The notes beneath the pieces were generated by a model. The model ran no database searches, had not been told where the DNA came from, and saw only the letters and a list, made by a program, of their open reading frames with translations. A program made the translations under genes and the position numbers. A stretch of 64,000 nt of DNA from GCA-2706205 sp964215955 (GTDB lineage Bacteria; Bdellovibrionota; Bacteriovoracia; Bacteriovoracales; Bacteriovoracaceae), in contig CAXPDR010000018.1 in assembly GCA_964215955.1 (NCBI GenBank), forward strand, positions 1 through 64,000, given 5' to 3'. This document shows, piece by piece, positions 1 to 8,259 of this stretch. Every line of letters starts with the position of its first letter. Within the stretch, counting starts at the first letter, position 1.

Positions 1-80
1 ATTATGATTTAGGATACTTTGACGATAAGAGTAGAAAAGTGGAGCCAATTGAGGATCCATTTAGCATGGGAAAAGTGTAA
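1..80 (+). CDS. C-terminal end of an unidentified protein (partial)
   Basis: An open frame enters from the left edge (first full codon at 3) and stops at TAA 78-80, giving about 26 residues rich in Asp, Glu and Lys. It is followed by a non-coding stretch and a bidirectional terminator, which fits the end of a plus-strand gene. The tail is too short to assign a family. Confidence 0.45.
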   Translation, partial: YDLGYFDDKSRKVEPIEDPFSMGKV

Positions 81-171
81 ACCATGTCTTCGGTATTAAA
101 TGTAAAGTATGTCTCCGGTACGGACCATACTATGGCATTGAGCTAGAAATAGTTGGGATTAGTTGAGACAA

Positions 172-203
172 AAAAAAAGCCCTTCAAAGAAGGGCTTTTT
201 AAG
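172..203. terminator. bidirectional rho-independent terminator
   Basis: A GCCCTTC/GAAGGGC stem with a short AAA loop is preceded by a run of A and followed by a run of T, so it can terminate transcription from either side. It lies between the plus-strand partial gene and the minus-strand tRNA-Pro, and would serve both. Confidence 0.85.
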
Positions 204-243
204 TCGTTGAAATTTTGGGACTTTCAACATAAATAACAAACAA

Positions 244-321
<78 letters not shown>

Positions 322-411
322 ATTGTTTGTGAACATATTTTTTAAGCTTTTTTCATTAATTTGGCAATAGATTTTTAGGGGCAAGAAAGATTTACTATCA
401 AGTTTTTCTAT

Positions 412-993
412 TTATTTTTGTTCTCTAAAAAAAGAAATTGCCCCATTACATGCTTTTGCTCTATGACTGTTTGTGTTTTTCCACTCAGCAACCTGGGCCA
501 TAGATTTGCCTTCTTGCCCATCAGGAAGAAAGATCGGGTCATATCCAAAGCCATCAGAGCCTTGAGCCTTGTCCCCAATAACTCCGTGAACTCTTCCTTC
601 AAAGAAGTAAACTTCCTCAGGGGATAGATAAAAACAAAGATAGCAGGCGAAATAAGCTTTTCTTTTCTCACCCGTTAAATCTTTAATATCCTCCAAAAGA
701 TGAAGATTCTTATCTTTATAATTATCTAGATGCGGTGCATATCTTGCTGATTGTACACCCAGAATATCTTCTCTTGCCGGAAGAACTAGTCCTGAATCAT
801 CAGCTAACGTTGGCTTTTGATACTTTTCAAAATACGCTTGTGCCTTTTTGAAAGCGTTTTCTTGAAATGTAAGGCCGTCTTCAACCACTTCTATTTTATC
901 AGGAGCTGATTTTATACTTAAGTTTCCTGCTCCCAAAATATCATTTAATTCTTCTGCTTTATGAGCATTTGATGAGGCTAAAATAAATTCCAT
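412..993 (-). CDS. rdgB: XTP/dITP diphosphatase (non-canonical purine NTP pyrophosphatase)
   Basis: This is a 193-residue protein of the Ham1/RdgB family, which hydrolyses XTP, dITP and ITP to monophosphates and keeps deaminated purines out of DNA and RNA. Visible signatures are the N-terminal LASSNAHKAEEL substrate loop, the LADDSGL metal-site motif, and SDGFGYDPIFLPDG followed by NSHRAKA near the C-terminus. The length is normal for the family. It starts 1 nt after the rph stop, so the two are surely co-transcribed; the same rph-rdgB pairing occurs in many bacteria. Confidence 0.95.
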   Translation of the reverse strand: MEFILASSNAHKAEELNDILGAGNLSIKSAPDKIEVVEDGLTFQENAFKKAQAYFEKYQKPTLADDSGLVLPAREDILGVQSARYAPHLDNYKDKNLHLLEDIKDLTGEKRKAYFACYLCFYLSPEEVYFFEGRVHGVIGDKAQGSDGFGYDPIFLPDGQEGKSMAQVAEWKNTNSHRAKACNGAISFFREQK

Positions 994-994
994 C

Positions 995-1702
995 TTATGC
1001 CTCTAATGCTGCTTTTTGCTCTTTAAAGACAACCTCTAAAGCAGACTTAGAACATTCCAATAAAGCATCAAGTTGCTCTCTTGTGAATGGGTCACCTTCT
1101 GCTGTACCTTGAACTTCAACAAATCTTCCTGACTCAGTCATAACTATATTTACGTCCGCTTCACAACTAGAGTCTTCTTCATAGTTAAGATCTGCAATAA
1201 TCTCACCCTCAGGATTTATTCCAACACTTAAAGCACCTAATCTTTCTTTAATTGGAGTTTCTTTAATTAATCCCTTATCTAGTAAGCCTTGAATCGCGAT
1301 TTCTAAAGCTACAAATGCCCCAGAGATAGAAGTCGTTCTTGTTCCGCCGTCCGCAACTAAAACATCACAATCTAGAACGATTTGTCTCTCACCAAGTTTT
1401 TCCATATCCACAACAGCTCTTAAAGCTCTTCCGATTAGTCTTTGAATTTCCTGAGTTCTTCCGCTTGGTCCTTTTCGCTCTCTTCTTACCCTATCATGGG
1501 TAGATCTTGGTAACATATTATACTCAGCTGTCACCCAACCTTTATTTGTTCCTCTCATCCATCCTGGAACATTTTCTTCTACAGTTGCAGTAATATGAAC
1601 TTTGGTATTTCCGAATTCTGCAATGACTGACCCTTCAGCATAGGGATTGATTGATTTAGTAAATTTGATAGCTCTTGGCTCACTTCTTTTAATTAGACTC
1701 AT
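995..1702 (-). CDS. rph: ribonuclease PH
   Basis: A 235-residue phosphorolytic 3'-5' exoribonuclease that trims tRNA 3' ends. Family signatures seen include GWVTAEYNMLPRSTHDR, an RRERKGPSGRTQEIQRLIGR phosphate-binding arginine cluster, and a DCDVLVADGGTRTTSISG stretch. The length matches the family. It is the first gene of an rph-rdgB unit and is divergent from birA. Its start codon lies 3 nt from the -35 box proposed for birA. Confidence 0.96.
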   Translation of the reverse strand: MSLIKRSEPRAIKFTKSINPYAEGSVIAEFGNTKVHITATVEENVPGWMRGTNKGWVTAEYNMLPRSTHDRVRRERKGPSGRTQEIQRLIGRALRAVVDMEKLGERQIVLDCDVLVADGGTRTTSISGAFVALEIAIQGLLDKGLIKETPIKERLGALSVGINPEGEIIADLNYEEDSSCEADVNIVMTESGRFVEVQGTAEGDPFTREQLDALLECSKSALEVVFKEQKAALEA

Positions 1703-1705
1703 AAA

Positions 1706-1734
1706 TTGACACCCTTAATTGTTATTTGTAATCA
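1706..1734 (+). promoter_or_regulatory. possible sigma-70 promoter of birA
   Basis: A perfect TTGACA lies at 1706-1711 and, after 17 nt, a weak -10 TAATCA at 1729-1734. The frame of the biotin ligase is open through this stretch, but a promoter here together with the ribosome-binding site at 1753-1760 argues that the stretch is leader rather than coding. Confidence 0.4.
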
Positions 1735-1765
1735 CTATAGCATAAAGTATTTAGGGGAAACAAAT

Positions 1766-2464
1766 TTGAATCATAAGCATTTTGAAACTATTAAATCTAC
1801 TCAGGGATACCTAATAGAAAATCCTGATCAACTAAATCTACAAGAAGATATTCTCATAAGTTGCGATCACCAAAGTCATGGCCATGGGCAATATGAAAGA
1901 GAATGGGATGCTTTTCCTCAAACCCTTTGTATATCTTTTACGCTTTTAGCAAATGAAGTTAAGACACTTACTTCTTTAGAGATTGGTTGCCTGATTCATA
2001 AATATTTTAAAGAGAAATACAAAGTAGACTTACAACTTAAATGGCCCAATGATCTTTTAAATAAAGAGGGTCAAAAAGTAGGTGGAATCCTCATAAATAG
2101 TTCCAATAACTACCTTTTTGTAGGAGTTGGTTTAAATTATTTTTTAAACTTATCAACAAAGTCAAATTATAAAACTCAACCTGGTTCAATTTTTAAACTT
2201 GAGCTTTTATTAGACAAGAAACAACAAGCCATGAGAATTTATGAATTTATTCTAGCAAATAGAATGTTACCTGATGCAATAATCAAGTATTGGAATAATA
2301 ATTGTTCTCACTTAAACTCTGAGATTATCTTTATAGAAAATAATAAAGAATCAAAAGGCATCTTCACGGGTATTGGGTCCCAAGGTGAAGCTTTAATAAA
2401 CTTTAATGGGAATATAGAATCTAAGTTTAGTGGCTCTATTCAGCTCCCAGAACTTCATTCGTAA
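1766..2464 (+). CDS. birA: biotin--[biotin carboxyl carrier protein] ligase, catalytic-domain-only type
   Basis: Biotin protein ligase activates biotin with ATP and transfers it to the lysine of BCCP; the likely target is the carrier subunit at 31947-32441. The TTG at 1766 is chosen as start because AGGGGAAA lies 6-13 nt upstream and the family homology begins right after it (HFETIKSTQGYL). An upstream in-frame TTG at 1706 is also possible. The KWPNDL motif with catalytic Lys92, then KVGGILI and VGVGLN, are intact. There is no N-terminal helix-turn-helix, so it should not be a repressor. The normally arginine-rich GRGRxGR biotin-binding loop reads GHGQYERE at residues 39-46, which is unusual. 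The 3' end overlaps the convergent receiver gene by 29 nt. Confidence 0.85.
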   Translation: MNHKHFETIKSTQGYLIENPDQLNLQEDILISCDHQSHGHGQYEREWDAFPQTLCISFTLLANEVKTLTSLEIGCLIHKYFKEKYKVDLQLKWPNDLLNKEGQKVGGILINSSNNYLFVGVGLNYFLNLSTKSNYKTQPGSIFKLELLLDKKQQAMRIYEFILANRMLPDAIIKYWNNNCSHLNSEIIFIENNKESKGIFTGIGSQGEALINFNGNIESKFSGSIQLPELHS

Positions 2465-4034
2465 TATTTTGTAATTCTCTTTTGATAAGATTTTCAGCTA
2501 GATCAGGAATAACTTCCCAAGAAATTTTTTCAATTATCTGATCAACTTTTTCCTGGACCATTCTTTCAACCATTGGTTCTAACAACTCTTCTAATCTCTC
2601 CTGAAGTCTTGCATCTAACTTTTCAGAAATTTGTTCATCAGAAATTTGTTCATCAGAAATTTCTATATTTATCGGGACATTCTGATTCAAAGACTCATTA
2701 ATGCTTGAATCTGTCTTCCAAAGATTACCATGATCTTCTTTATCTTCTGCAATTTGTTTTCTGATTTCATTAACTTCCTCTTCAGTGTTAGTCCCAAGAG
2801 TTGCATTAATATCAATACCTTCATCTTCTTCCGGCATTGAATCATCTGAAAAGTTCATTTCATCTAATGGTGTTAAATTATTTAAAATTTCAGGCTGCTC
2901 TTCTGTTGAAGAGCTAATTTCTAACATATCAGGATATTCTAAATCCTCATCATTTGGAAGAACTGTCTCACCTTCAAACTCTTGGCCAGATTCTTCAGCC
3001 TCACTACTTTCCACCTCAAGTGGAGCATTATCAGGATCTTCTTTTAAAATTTCATCAATATCTATAGGTTGAGTTATTTCTGATTGATCAAAGTCGACTT
3101 CAAGCCCAGCTTCTAAATCTAATTCTTCAGGGCTTTCTTCGAGCGTCTCCTGTTTTACTTCTTCTATAACTTCTTGTGCTTCTTCAACTGGTTCTTGGAC
3201 TGGTTCTTGGACTGGTTCTTGAACTTCTTCAACTGCTTTTTGTGCTGACTCTTTTGCTTTAGCAATCTTATTTTGAATTTCTGTTTTCTCCATAACAATT
3301 TGAGCAGACTCAGTTCCATCACCTCCAATAACAGGAGGAAGTTCTATTCCAGTTGTGACTGAATCTTCATTTCCGATAACACCTGGAACATCTATTCCCC
3401 AATCCATCATTCCAGCTTCAAGTTGAGTCATCTCTTCTTTGGTGACTATTGATTCATTGGTTTCAACAGGTTCCTCAACCTTTTTTATCGGCTCTTCAAT
3501 CTCTTCAACTTCAGGTTGATCGACAACCCATGAGTCATCAATTTCAACAGCTTCAACTCCATCTTGTGATACTTCTAACTCTTCAGGAGAATTTTCAGAC
3601 ACCTCTTCAAAGTCTTCGAATTCAATTTCTTCATCAGCTGAATTAGTAGCTAAAGCACTATCTCCTGATTGATACTCATCAACCATTTCTCTACAATGTG
3701 TAATAAATTTGTTTCCATCAAATGGTTTAACAATATGATTATTCACTCCAGCTGCATCAAGTAAACTTTCATCAATTGAATCGAAAGTTCCATAAAGCAT
3801 CATGATTCTACTATTATTAATTGCTTTGATTTCTTTTGCTATATCATAACCAGTCTTGTTTTCAGAAAGATTAAAGTCTAATAAAACAACTGCTGGCTGG
3901 TTTTCTTTGACAAGCGAGATTAAAGATTCATCTCCCAAACATTCGATTAGCTCGTAATCCTCACTAGCTAAAGTAATTTTGATAACCTTTTGAATCGTCT
4001 GACTATCATCTGCTACGATTATCTTTGGTTTCAT
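2436..4034 (-). CDS. receiver-domain protein with long acidic linker (RomR-like architecture)
   Basis: The 532 residues begin with a CheY-like receiver domain (about 1-120) with acidic pair D9-D10, phosphoacceptor D53 in VVLLDFN, T83 and K103-P104. A very acidic, Glu-rich linker of about 320 residues follows, with tandem QEPV and SDEQI repeats. A predicted helical C-terminal segment (about 450-532) ends in an amphipathic stretch containing SWEVIPDLAENLIKREL. No DNA-binding or catalytic output domain is visible, so signalling is probably through protein partners. Receiver plus long linker plus short conserved tail resembles RomR of myxobacteria and Bdellovibrio, but I cannot prove orthology. 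It lies 78 nt downstream of the FHA/PP2C operon and may belong to it. Confidence 0.7.
   Translation of the reverse strand: MKPKIIVADDSQTIQKVIKITLASEDYELIECLGDESLISLVKENQPAVVLLDFNLSENKTGYDIAKEIKAINNSRIMMLYGTFDSIDESLLDAAGVNNHIVKPFDGNKFITHCREMVDEYQSGDSALATNSADEEIEFEDFEEVSENSPEELEVSQDGVEAVEIDDSWVVDQPEVEEIEEPIKKVEEPVETNESIVTKEEMTQLEAGMMDWGIDVPGVIGNEDSVTTGIELPPVIGGDGTESAQIVMEKTEIQNKIAKAKESAQKAVEEVQEPVQEPVQEPVEEAQEVIEEVKQETLEESPEELDLEAGLEVDFDQSEITQPIDIDEILKEDPDNAPLEVESSEAEESGQEFEGETVLPNDEDLEYPDMLEISSSTEEQPEILNNLTPLDEMNFSDDSMPEEDEGIDINATLGTNTEEEVNEIRKQIAEDKEDHGNLWKTDSSINESLNQNVPINIEISDEQISDEQISEKLDARLQERLEELLEPMVERMVQEKVDQIIEKISWEVIPDLAENLIKRELQNITNEVLGAE
2623..2662. repeat. 15-bp in-frame tandem repeat inside the receiver gene
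   Basis: The unit TCAGAAATTTGTTCA is repeated 2.7 times, encoding repeated (S)DEQI units. Being a multiple of three it can expand or contract without shifting the frame. Confidence 0.85.
3187..3222. repeat. 12-bp in-frame tandem repeat inside the receiver gene
   Basis: Three copies of ACTGGTTCTTGG (the last with one change) encode QEPVQEPVQEPV in the acidic linker. Confidence 0.85.
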
Positions 4035-4112
4035 TTCAACGTCCTTGTTAAATTACATCTTTATAATCTTAAGTAACAAAGAGCGAAATGTCTAATTTAG
4101 GGTAGTTAGAAC

Positions 4113-4850
4113 TTAGAACTCTAATATCATACAAGTTTGGTTGTCTAAATTTCCTCTATTATTGGCCAGCTCAAAGAGTTCTTTAATCTTGATTTTTGTA
4201 TTGATAGAGAACTTCTGTATGCTCGACATTATTTCTTGGCTCTCTAATCTCCCATAAACACCGTCTGTAAGAAAGATAACTTGATCACCTTCACTCACCC
4301 TTACCTCTCTTACCTGATAATGCAACTCAGGAAACAATCCAAAACCAGAAAGAGGAATATTTTTCAAATGGGACTCATAATGATCATGACTCAACAATAA
4401 ATAGCTATCATCAGTAAAAATGGGAAGGATATTTCCCTTTCTATGAATATAAGCTCTACAGTTTCCTGTACCTAGAATTGTTAAGATACTTTCTGACTTA
4501 ACAGCGAGAATACCTGATGCTCCACCACGCTTTGAAATATCTCGCTCTAAGTTTTCTTTATAAATTTTATGATGAGCTAAAAGTGCTGCATTAATAAGAG
4601 CATTCCCTTCAAGAAGATATTTAGAGCTATAAAAAAATGGCAAAGTTTTATCTCTATCAAAAACAAAATTATTATAGAAGTGACCAATGGCTTCTTTTAA
4701 TGTATCAACACATTTATCACCGATACCAGCTCCACCAAATCCATCGAAGATCATGTACATTTCATTATCAAAATCAAATTTAAAGCCATCCTCGTTAATA
4801 TTTAAGTATGGTCCTTGATGTGTTTCGACTGAAAAATTTTGTAAAATCAT
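4113..4850 (-). CDS. PP2C-family serine/threonine phosphatase
   Basis: A 245-residue metal-dependent protein phosphatase without a membrane segment. Motifs in order are the metal-binding NEDGF near residue 20, MIFDGFGG near 33, RGGASGILA, ILGTGNCRAYIHR, VIFLTDGVYGRL and the C-terminal LDNQTCMIL; together they carry the acidic metal ligands. It is the last gene of a six-gene operon and starts 2 nt after the upstream FHA-TPR gene. It is therefore likely to remove the phosphothreonines that the FHA domains read. No matching kinase is encoded in the window. Confidence 0.88.
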   Translation of the reverse strand: MILQNFSVETHQGPYLNINEDGFKFDFDNEMYMIFDGFGGAGIGDKCVDTLKEAIGHFYNNFVFDRDKTLPFFYSSKYLLEGNALINAALLAHHKIYKENLERDISKRGGASGILAVKSESILTILGTGNCRAYIHRKGNILPIFTDDSYLLLSHDHYESHLKNIPLSGFGLFPELHYQVREVRVSEGDQVIFLTDGVYGRLESQEIMSSIQKFSINTKIKIKELFELANNRGNLDNQTCMILEF

Positions 4851-4852
4851 TT

Positions 4853-7264
4853 TTACTCCAAATAATTTTTTAGCTTATCTGTTGCTTTAATATAGTATTC
4901 ACTATTATTAGGTGAAATTTGCTGAACCTCTTGAAACTTTTCTTTTGCCTTAGAATAAAGACTAAGAGATTCTGCAACCAAAGCTTCTCTATATACCCTT
5001 CTTGATCTATTTTTTAAGGTTGTAAAAATTTCATCTCGTTGATTCAGTGATTCTTCATTTGTTGGATCATATTTCAAAACGTCACCATAAATTTCATAAG
5101 CCTGTTTTAAGTCTTGCCCTTCTTTGTATGACCTTGCTTTACTTAACAATGGATCAATAATCTCTAATAGTTTATTACGAGAGTCTTTTAACATTTCTGT
5201 TCCTTCAGCTGTTAAATCCTCATCCATATTTTCGATAAGAAGAAACTTTTCTAGGGCATCTACTGCTTTATACCAGTCTCCTTTTAAATATAATGTTTTT
5301 GCTGGTGCCAGCTTACTAACCTTCTCCGCTCTTCTCGCCTTCTTAAGAGCTTCCTCTTGTTCTTTCCTTTGTTTATCCTCAACGTAAGCATCAATTTCAA
5401 GTCTAAGAGGTGGAACATCGATGTTCTCTGGATCCAATTCGAAAATTTGATTAAAATAACTTTTAGCAACTTCAACTTCTCTATTCTTTACAGCTTCTTT
5501 TGCTTTCTCAACTAAGGCAGCTATTTTTAATTGTCTCTCTCTTCTTTCAGCCTCTGTTTGTTCTCGCTCTTTTAATCTAACTTCTCTATCTAAACCCTCT
5601 TGTATTAGCTTTGCCATTGTTTGAGAATCCTTAAAGGTCGGATCCGTTGACATAACAATATCAAGATATTCTTTAGCTTGATATAGCTCCCCTTTTTTAA
5701 AGCTTGCAACAGCCAGAGAGTAATTTGCTTCCAATTGTTCAATTGTTTCTTCTGAGAACTTAGCTTTTTTTACCGCTTCTTTTTTTACGATCTCTTTCTT
5801 ATCTGTTTCTTTTTTACCATCATCTTCTAATTTGGGTTTATCCTCATCTAGAAGAATGACACCTAAAACGAGAAAGACAACAATATATAGGATTTTCTTT
5901 TTCTTAGGATCTTTTAAAATCCTTTTTATTACACTTTTTTCCTGTTCTTCCTCCTGACCCTCTTGAAATTCATCATAACCTACTTCTTCTTCAACAATTT
6001 CCTCAATTTCAACTTCTTGATTATCTTCAACAGGCATTAAAATATCTTTTTCAGCCTCAATGATGTCTGATGATATTGTCACTGTAAAAGTAGTATCTCC
6101 AATTAAGAATTCATCTCCATTTGAAATTTCAGCTCGATTAATTCTTTCACCATTTAAAATTATACCATTCGATGAATCTAAATCCTCAAGGGTGTAGTTA
6201 AGCATGGTTCTTTTTATAACAGCGTGAACTTTAGAGACTTCTGGGTCCTCTAAAACGATTTGACACTTTTCAGGATCACGCCCAATAAAAACTTCAGCCT
6301 CGTTGATAAGGTAACGATCAAAAGGAGCGTACTCTCCAAATAATTTTAAACTATATTTTGCAAATGTTTGAACAAGCTGAGTGGCTTCATTATCACTGCC
6401 AGAGGAAAATCCATCATCGCTACCAAAACCTCCGTCTTCCCCAAAACCATCATCGCCAAAATTATCATTTCCAAACTCATCATTACTTTCAAATTCATTG
6501 TCGGATGCGAAGTCTCCCTCACCACTTTCGAATTCACTATCAAACGAGTCATTTTCATTTTCTTCATCGTCTTGATAACCATCTATATCACCAAGTTCCA
6601 AACCTCCATCATTTTCACTTATGACTTCAGTTTGCTCATTATTAAAATCATCATTACCTATACCTTCAGAATCTCCAAAGGCCATACTCGTTCCTTCATC
6701 TTGAAGGTCCAATTCTCCACCTTCAGGAGAATCGGAACTATTATCACTTTCAGTTTCAAAATTCTCTTCAACTTCAAGGGGGTTATTATCATCGATAGCC
6801 GAATCTAACTCCAAAGCTGAATCATCACTAGAATCTAAATCAAGACTCTCATCATCACTGGACTCTAATATATCTTCTTCTATTTCTGGCGATGCGACCA
6901 ACTCTTCATTCTCAGGCAATGGGTCATTTAAGTTTATATCTTCTTCAACTTGCTCTACTTTAGGAAGATCGCTTACTGAGATAATATAGTTTATAATTTC
7001 AATTTTACTATTTTCAAAAAGCTCTGATGAAACGAGTTGAGCCCCATTAACTTTTAGAGAAGAGTTTTCGGATAAACTTTCAATATTTAGCTTGTTATTC
7101 TCATATTTGATAATAGCATGATGTCTTGAAATTTGAGGTGAATCTAAAACGATATGACAATCATCTTCTCTTCCAATATATAAATCATTTCCGGCCGTTA
7201 AATCGGCATTGGAAACATCAAGTTGCATGATGACTAAATTATCTCTTTCAATAATTAGCTTCAT
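4853..7264 (-). CDS. membrane protein with two FHA domains and a C-terminal TPR-like region
   Basis: The 803 residues contain FHA1 (about 28-75: GRED, ISRHHA, then SENSSLKVNG), a highly acidic Ser/Asp-rich linker (about 105-295), and FHA2 (about 326-375: GRDP, VSKVHA, DSSNGIILNG). After a second acidic stretch, a basic patch KKKK precedes one transmembrane helix (about 457-472). A long charged helical region with TPR-like repeats (about 500-803) follows. FHA1 lacks the usual SxNG spacing, so its phosphopeptide binding may be weaker. The basic residues before the helix predict FHA domains in the cytoplasm and TPR region in the periplasm. Its start overlaps the upstream gene by 4 nt. The role is unknown; scaffold for phospho-dependent assembly is an inference. 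Confidence 0.8.
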   Translation of the reverse strand: MKLIIERDNLVIMQLDVSNADLTAGNDLYIGREDDCHIVLDSPQISRHHAIIKYENNKLNIESLSENSSLKVNGAQLVSSELFENSKIEIINYIISVSDLPKVEQVEEDINLNDPLPENEELVASPEIEEDILESSDDESLDLDSSDDSALELDSAIDDNNPLEVEENFETESDNSSDSPEGGELDLQDEGTSMAFGDSEGIGNDDFNNEQTEVISENDGGLELGDIDGYQDDEENENDSFDSEFESGEGDFASDNEFESNDEFGNDNFGDDGFGEDGGFGSDDGFSSGSDNEATQLVQTFAKYSLKLFGEYAPFDRYLINEAEVFIGRDPEKCQIVLEDPEVSKVHAVIKRTMLNYTLEDLDSSNGIILNGERINRAEISNGDEFLIGDTTFTVTISSDIIEAEKDILMPVEDNQEVEIEEIVEEEVGYDEFQEGQEEEQEKSVIKRILKDPKKKKILYIVVFLVLGVILLDEDKPKLEDDGKKETDKKEIVKKEAVKKAKFSEETIEQLEANYSLAVASFKKGELYQAKEYLDIVMSTDPTFKDSQTMAKLIQEGLDREVRLKEREQTEAERRERQLKIAALVEKAKEAVKNREVEVAKSYFNQIFELDPENIDVPPLRLEIDAYVEDKQRKEQEEALKKARRAEKVSKLAPAKTLYLKGDWYKAVDALEKFLLIENMDEDLTAEGTEMLKDSRNKLLEIIDPLLSKARSYKEGQDLKQAYEIYGDVLKYDPTNEESLNQRDEIFTTLKNRSRRVYREALVAESLSLYSKAKEKFQEVQQISPNNSEYYIKATDKLKNYLE

Positions 7265-8259
7265 TTATTTTCCTTTGTCTCGATGCAATTGATTTCTCCC
7301 TCATCTAAGCCTAGTTTTTTCTCTAAGTTTCTTATTCCCTCTTTAGCAGCTTTATACCTCGTATCATCTTGGTATCTATTCAAAAGCCTTACAATTGCAC
7401 AATACGAAGTTGCAGCTTTTAAATAATTTATGGCATCTGTATCTCTTAATGCCTTACTAAAAAAAGATTCTATTTGTTCATCAAGTTTTTCTCTAGTCTT
7501 TCTTAAATAAAAATTAGCTAAAGCGTCATTAGGACTCCATTGCTGAGCATTCTCAAATTCACTTATCGCCCTAAAATAGTTACCTTCTCTGTACTCCCTC
7601 AAGCCTCTTTTAAAATAAATTGCTAGTTTCTCTTTATTCTTTTTAGATTCCTTTTTCCTTTTTGATATCGCTCTTTGAAAAGAATCATCAATTTCGTTTA
7701 CCTGTGCATTGACGACATTACTTTTCTGTTCTTCTACTTCTTTTGGATCTTCACTTCCAAATAAAATGACAACAGCAATTACTATAACCGCCATTAATAT
7801 TTTACTCATTGGAGATTTTGGATTCTCCTCCTCATCTTCATCATCATCGTCATCATCTTCATCAATTTCTCTAGATGTTCTTTTTTTAGTTACTTTTTTC
7901 TTTTTAGACTCAACCTCTTGCTTCGAGAATTTGTAAACAGTTTTTCCAACTATGACCTTATCCCCTGGATTTAAAGCATGTTGTTTAACCTTTAAATCAT
8001 TAACTATGATTCCATTTTGGGATCCTAAATCAGTTAAAATATAAACATCATCAACAAGAATAATCTCAGCATGCTCTCTAGAAGATTTTAAATCAAGAAT
8101 AGTGATGTCACAGTGCTCAGAGCGTCCAAGTACTACACGCCTACCCATTAAAAAATAGGCCTTTCCCTTATTCTCCCCGGTTAAACAAACCAATTTGTGA
8201 TAAACACCTGGTTCTTTTGGTACTTCATAATGTTTGTATTCTATAACGGCTTTAGCCAT
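7261..8259 (-). CDS. membrane protein with one FHA domain and a TPR-like region
   Basis: A 332-residue shorter relative of the neighbouring double-FHA protein. The FHA domain is at about 43-92 (GRSEHCD, SSREHA, DLGSQNGIIVN). A Lys-rich and then poly-Asp/Glu linker (about 118-146) leads to one transmembrane helix (about 153-167) and a TPR-like helical tail (about 205-320) with RGLREYREGNYFRAISEFENA. Same order of parts as the downstream 803-residue protein, which suggests duplication. It shares its first base with the stop of the FHA-PAS gene and overlaps the next gene by 4 nt, so expression is probably coupled. No specific function can be assigned. Confidence 0.8.
   Translation of the reverse strand: MAKAVIEYKHYEVPKEPGVYHKLVCLTGENKGKAYFLMGRRVVLGRSEHCDITILDLKSSREHAEIILVDDVYILTDLGSQNGIIVNDLKVKQHALNPGDKVIVGKTVYKFSKQEVESKKKKVTKKRTSREIDEDDDDDDEDEEENPKSPMSKILMAVIVIAVVILFGSEDPKEVEEQKSNVVNAQVNEIDDSFQRAISKRKKESKKNKEKLAIYFKRGLREYREGNYFRAISEFENAQQWSPNDALANFYLRKTREKLDEQIESFFSKALRDTDAINYLKAATSYCAIVRLLNRYQDDTRYKAAKEGIRNLEKKLGLDEGEINCIETKENK

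Noticed and set aside
6368..6808. Open frame of 146 codons on the plus strand opposite the double-FHA gene
   Set aside because: It is the complement of the Asp/Ser-rich linker of the real gene and its translation is low-complexity Ile/Thr/Phe; no ribosome-binding site or homology.
7820..7870. GAT/TCATCA-type run as a phase-variable repeat
   Set aside because: It only encodes the poly-Asp/Glu linker, is irregular, and would change by whole codons.
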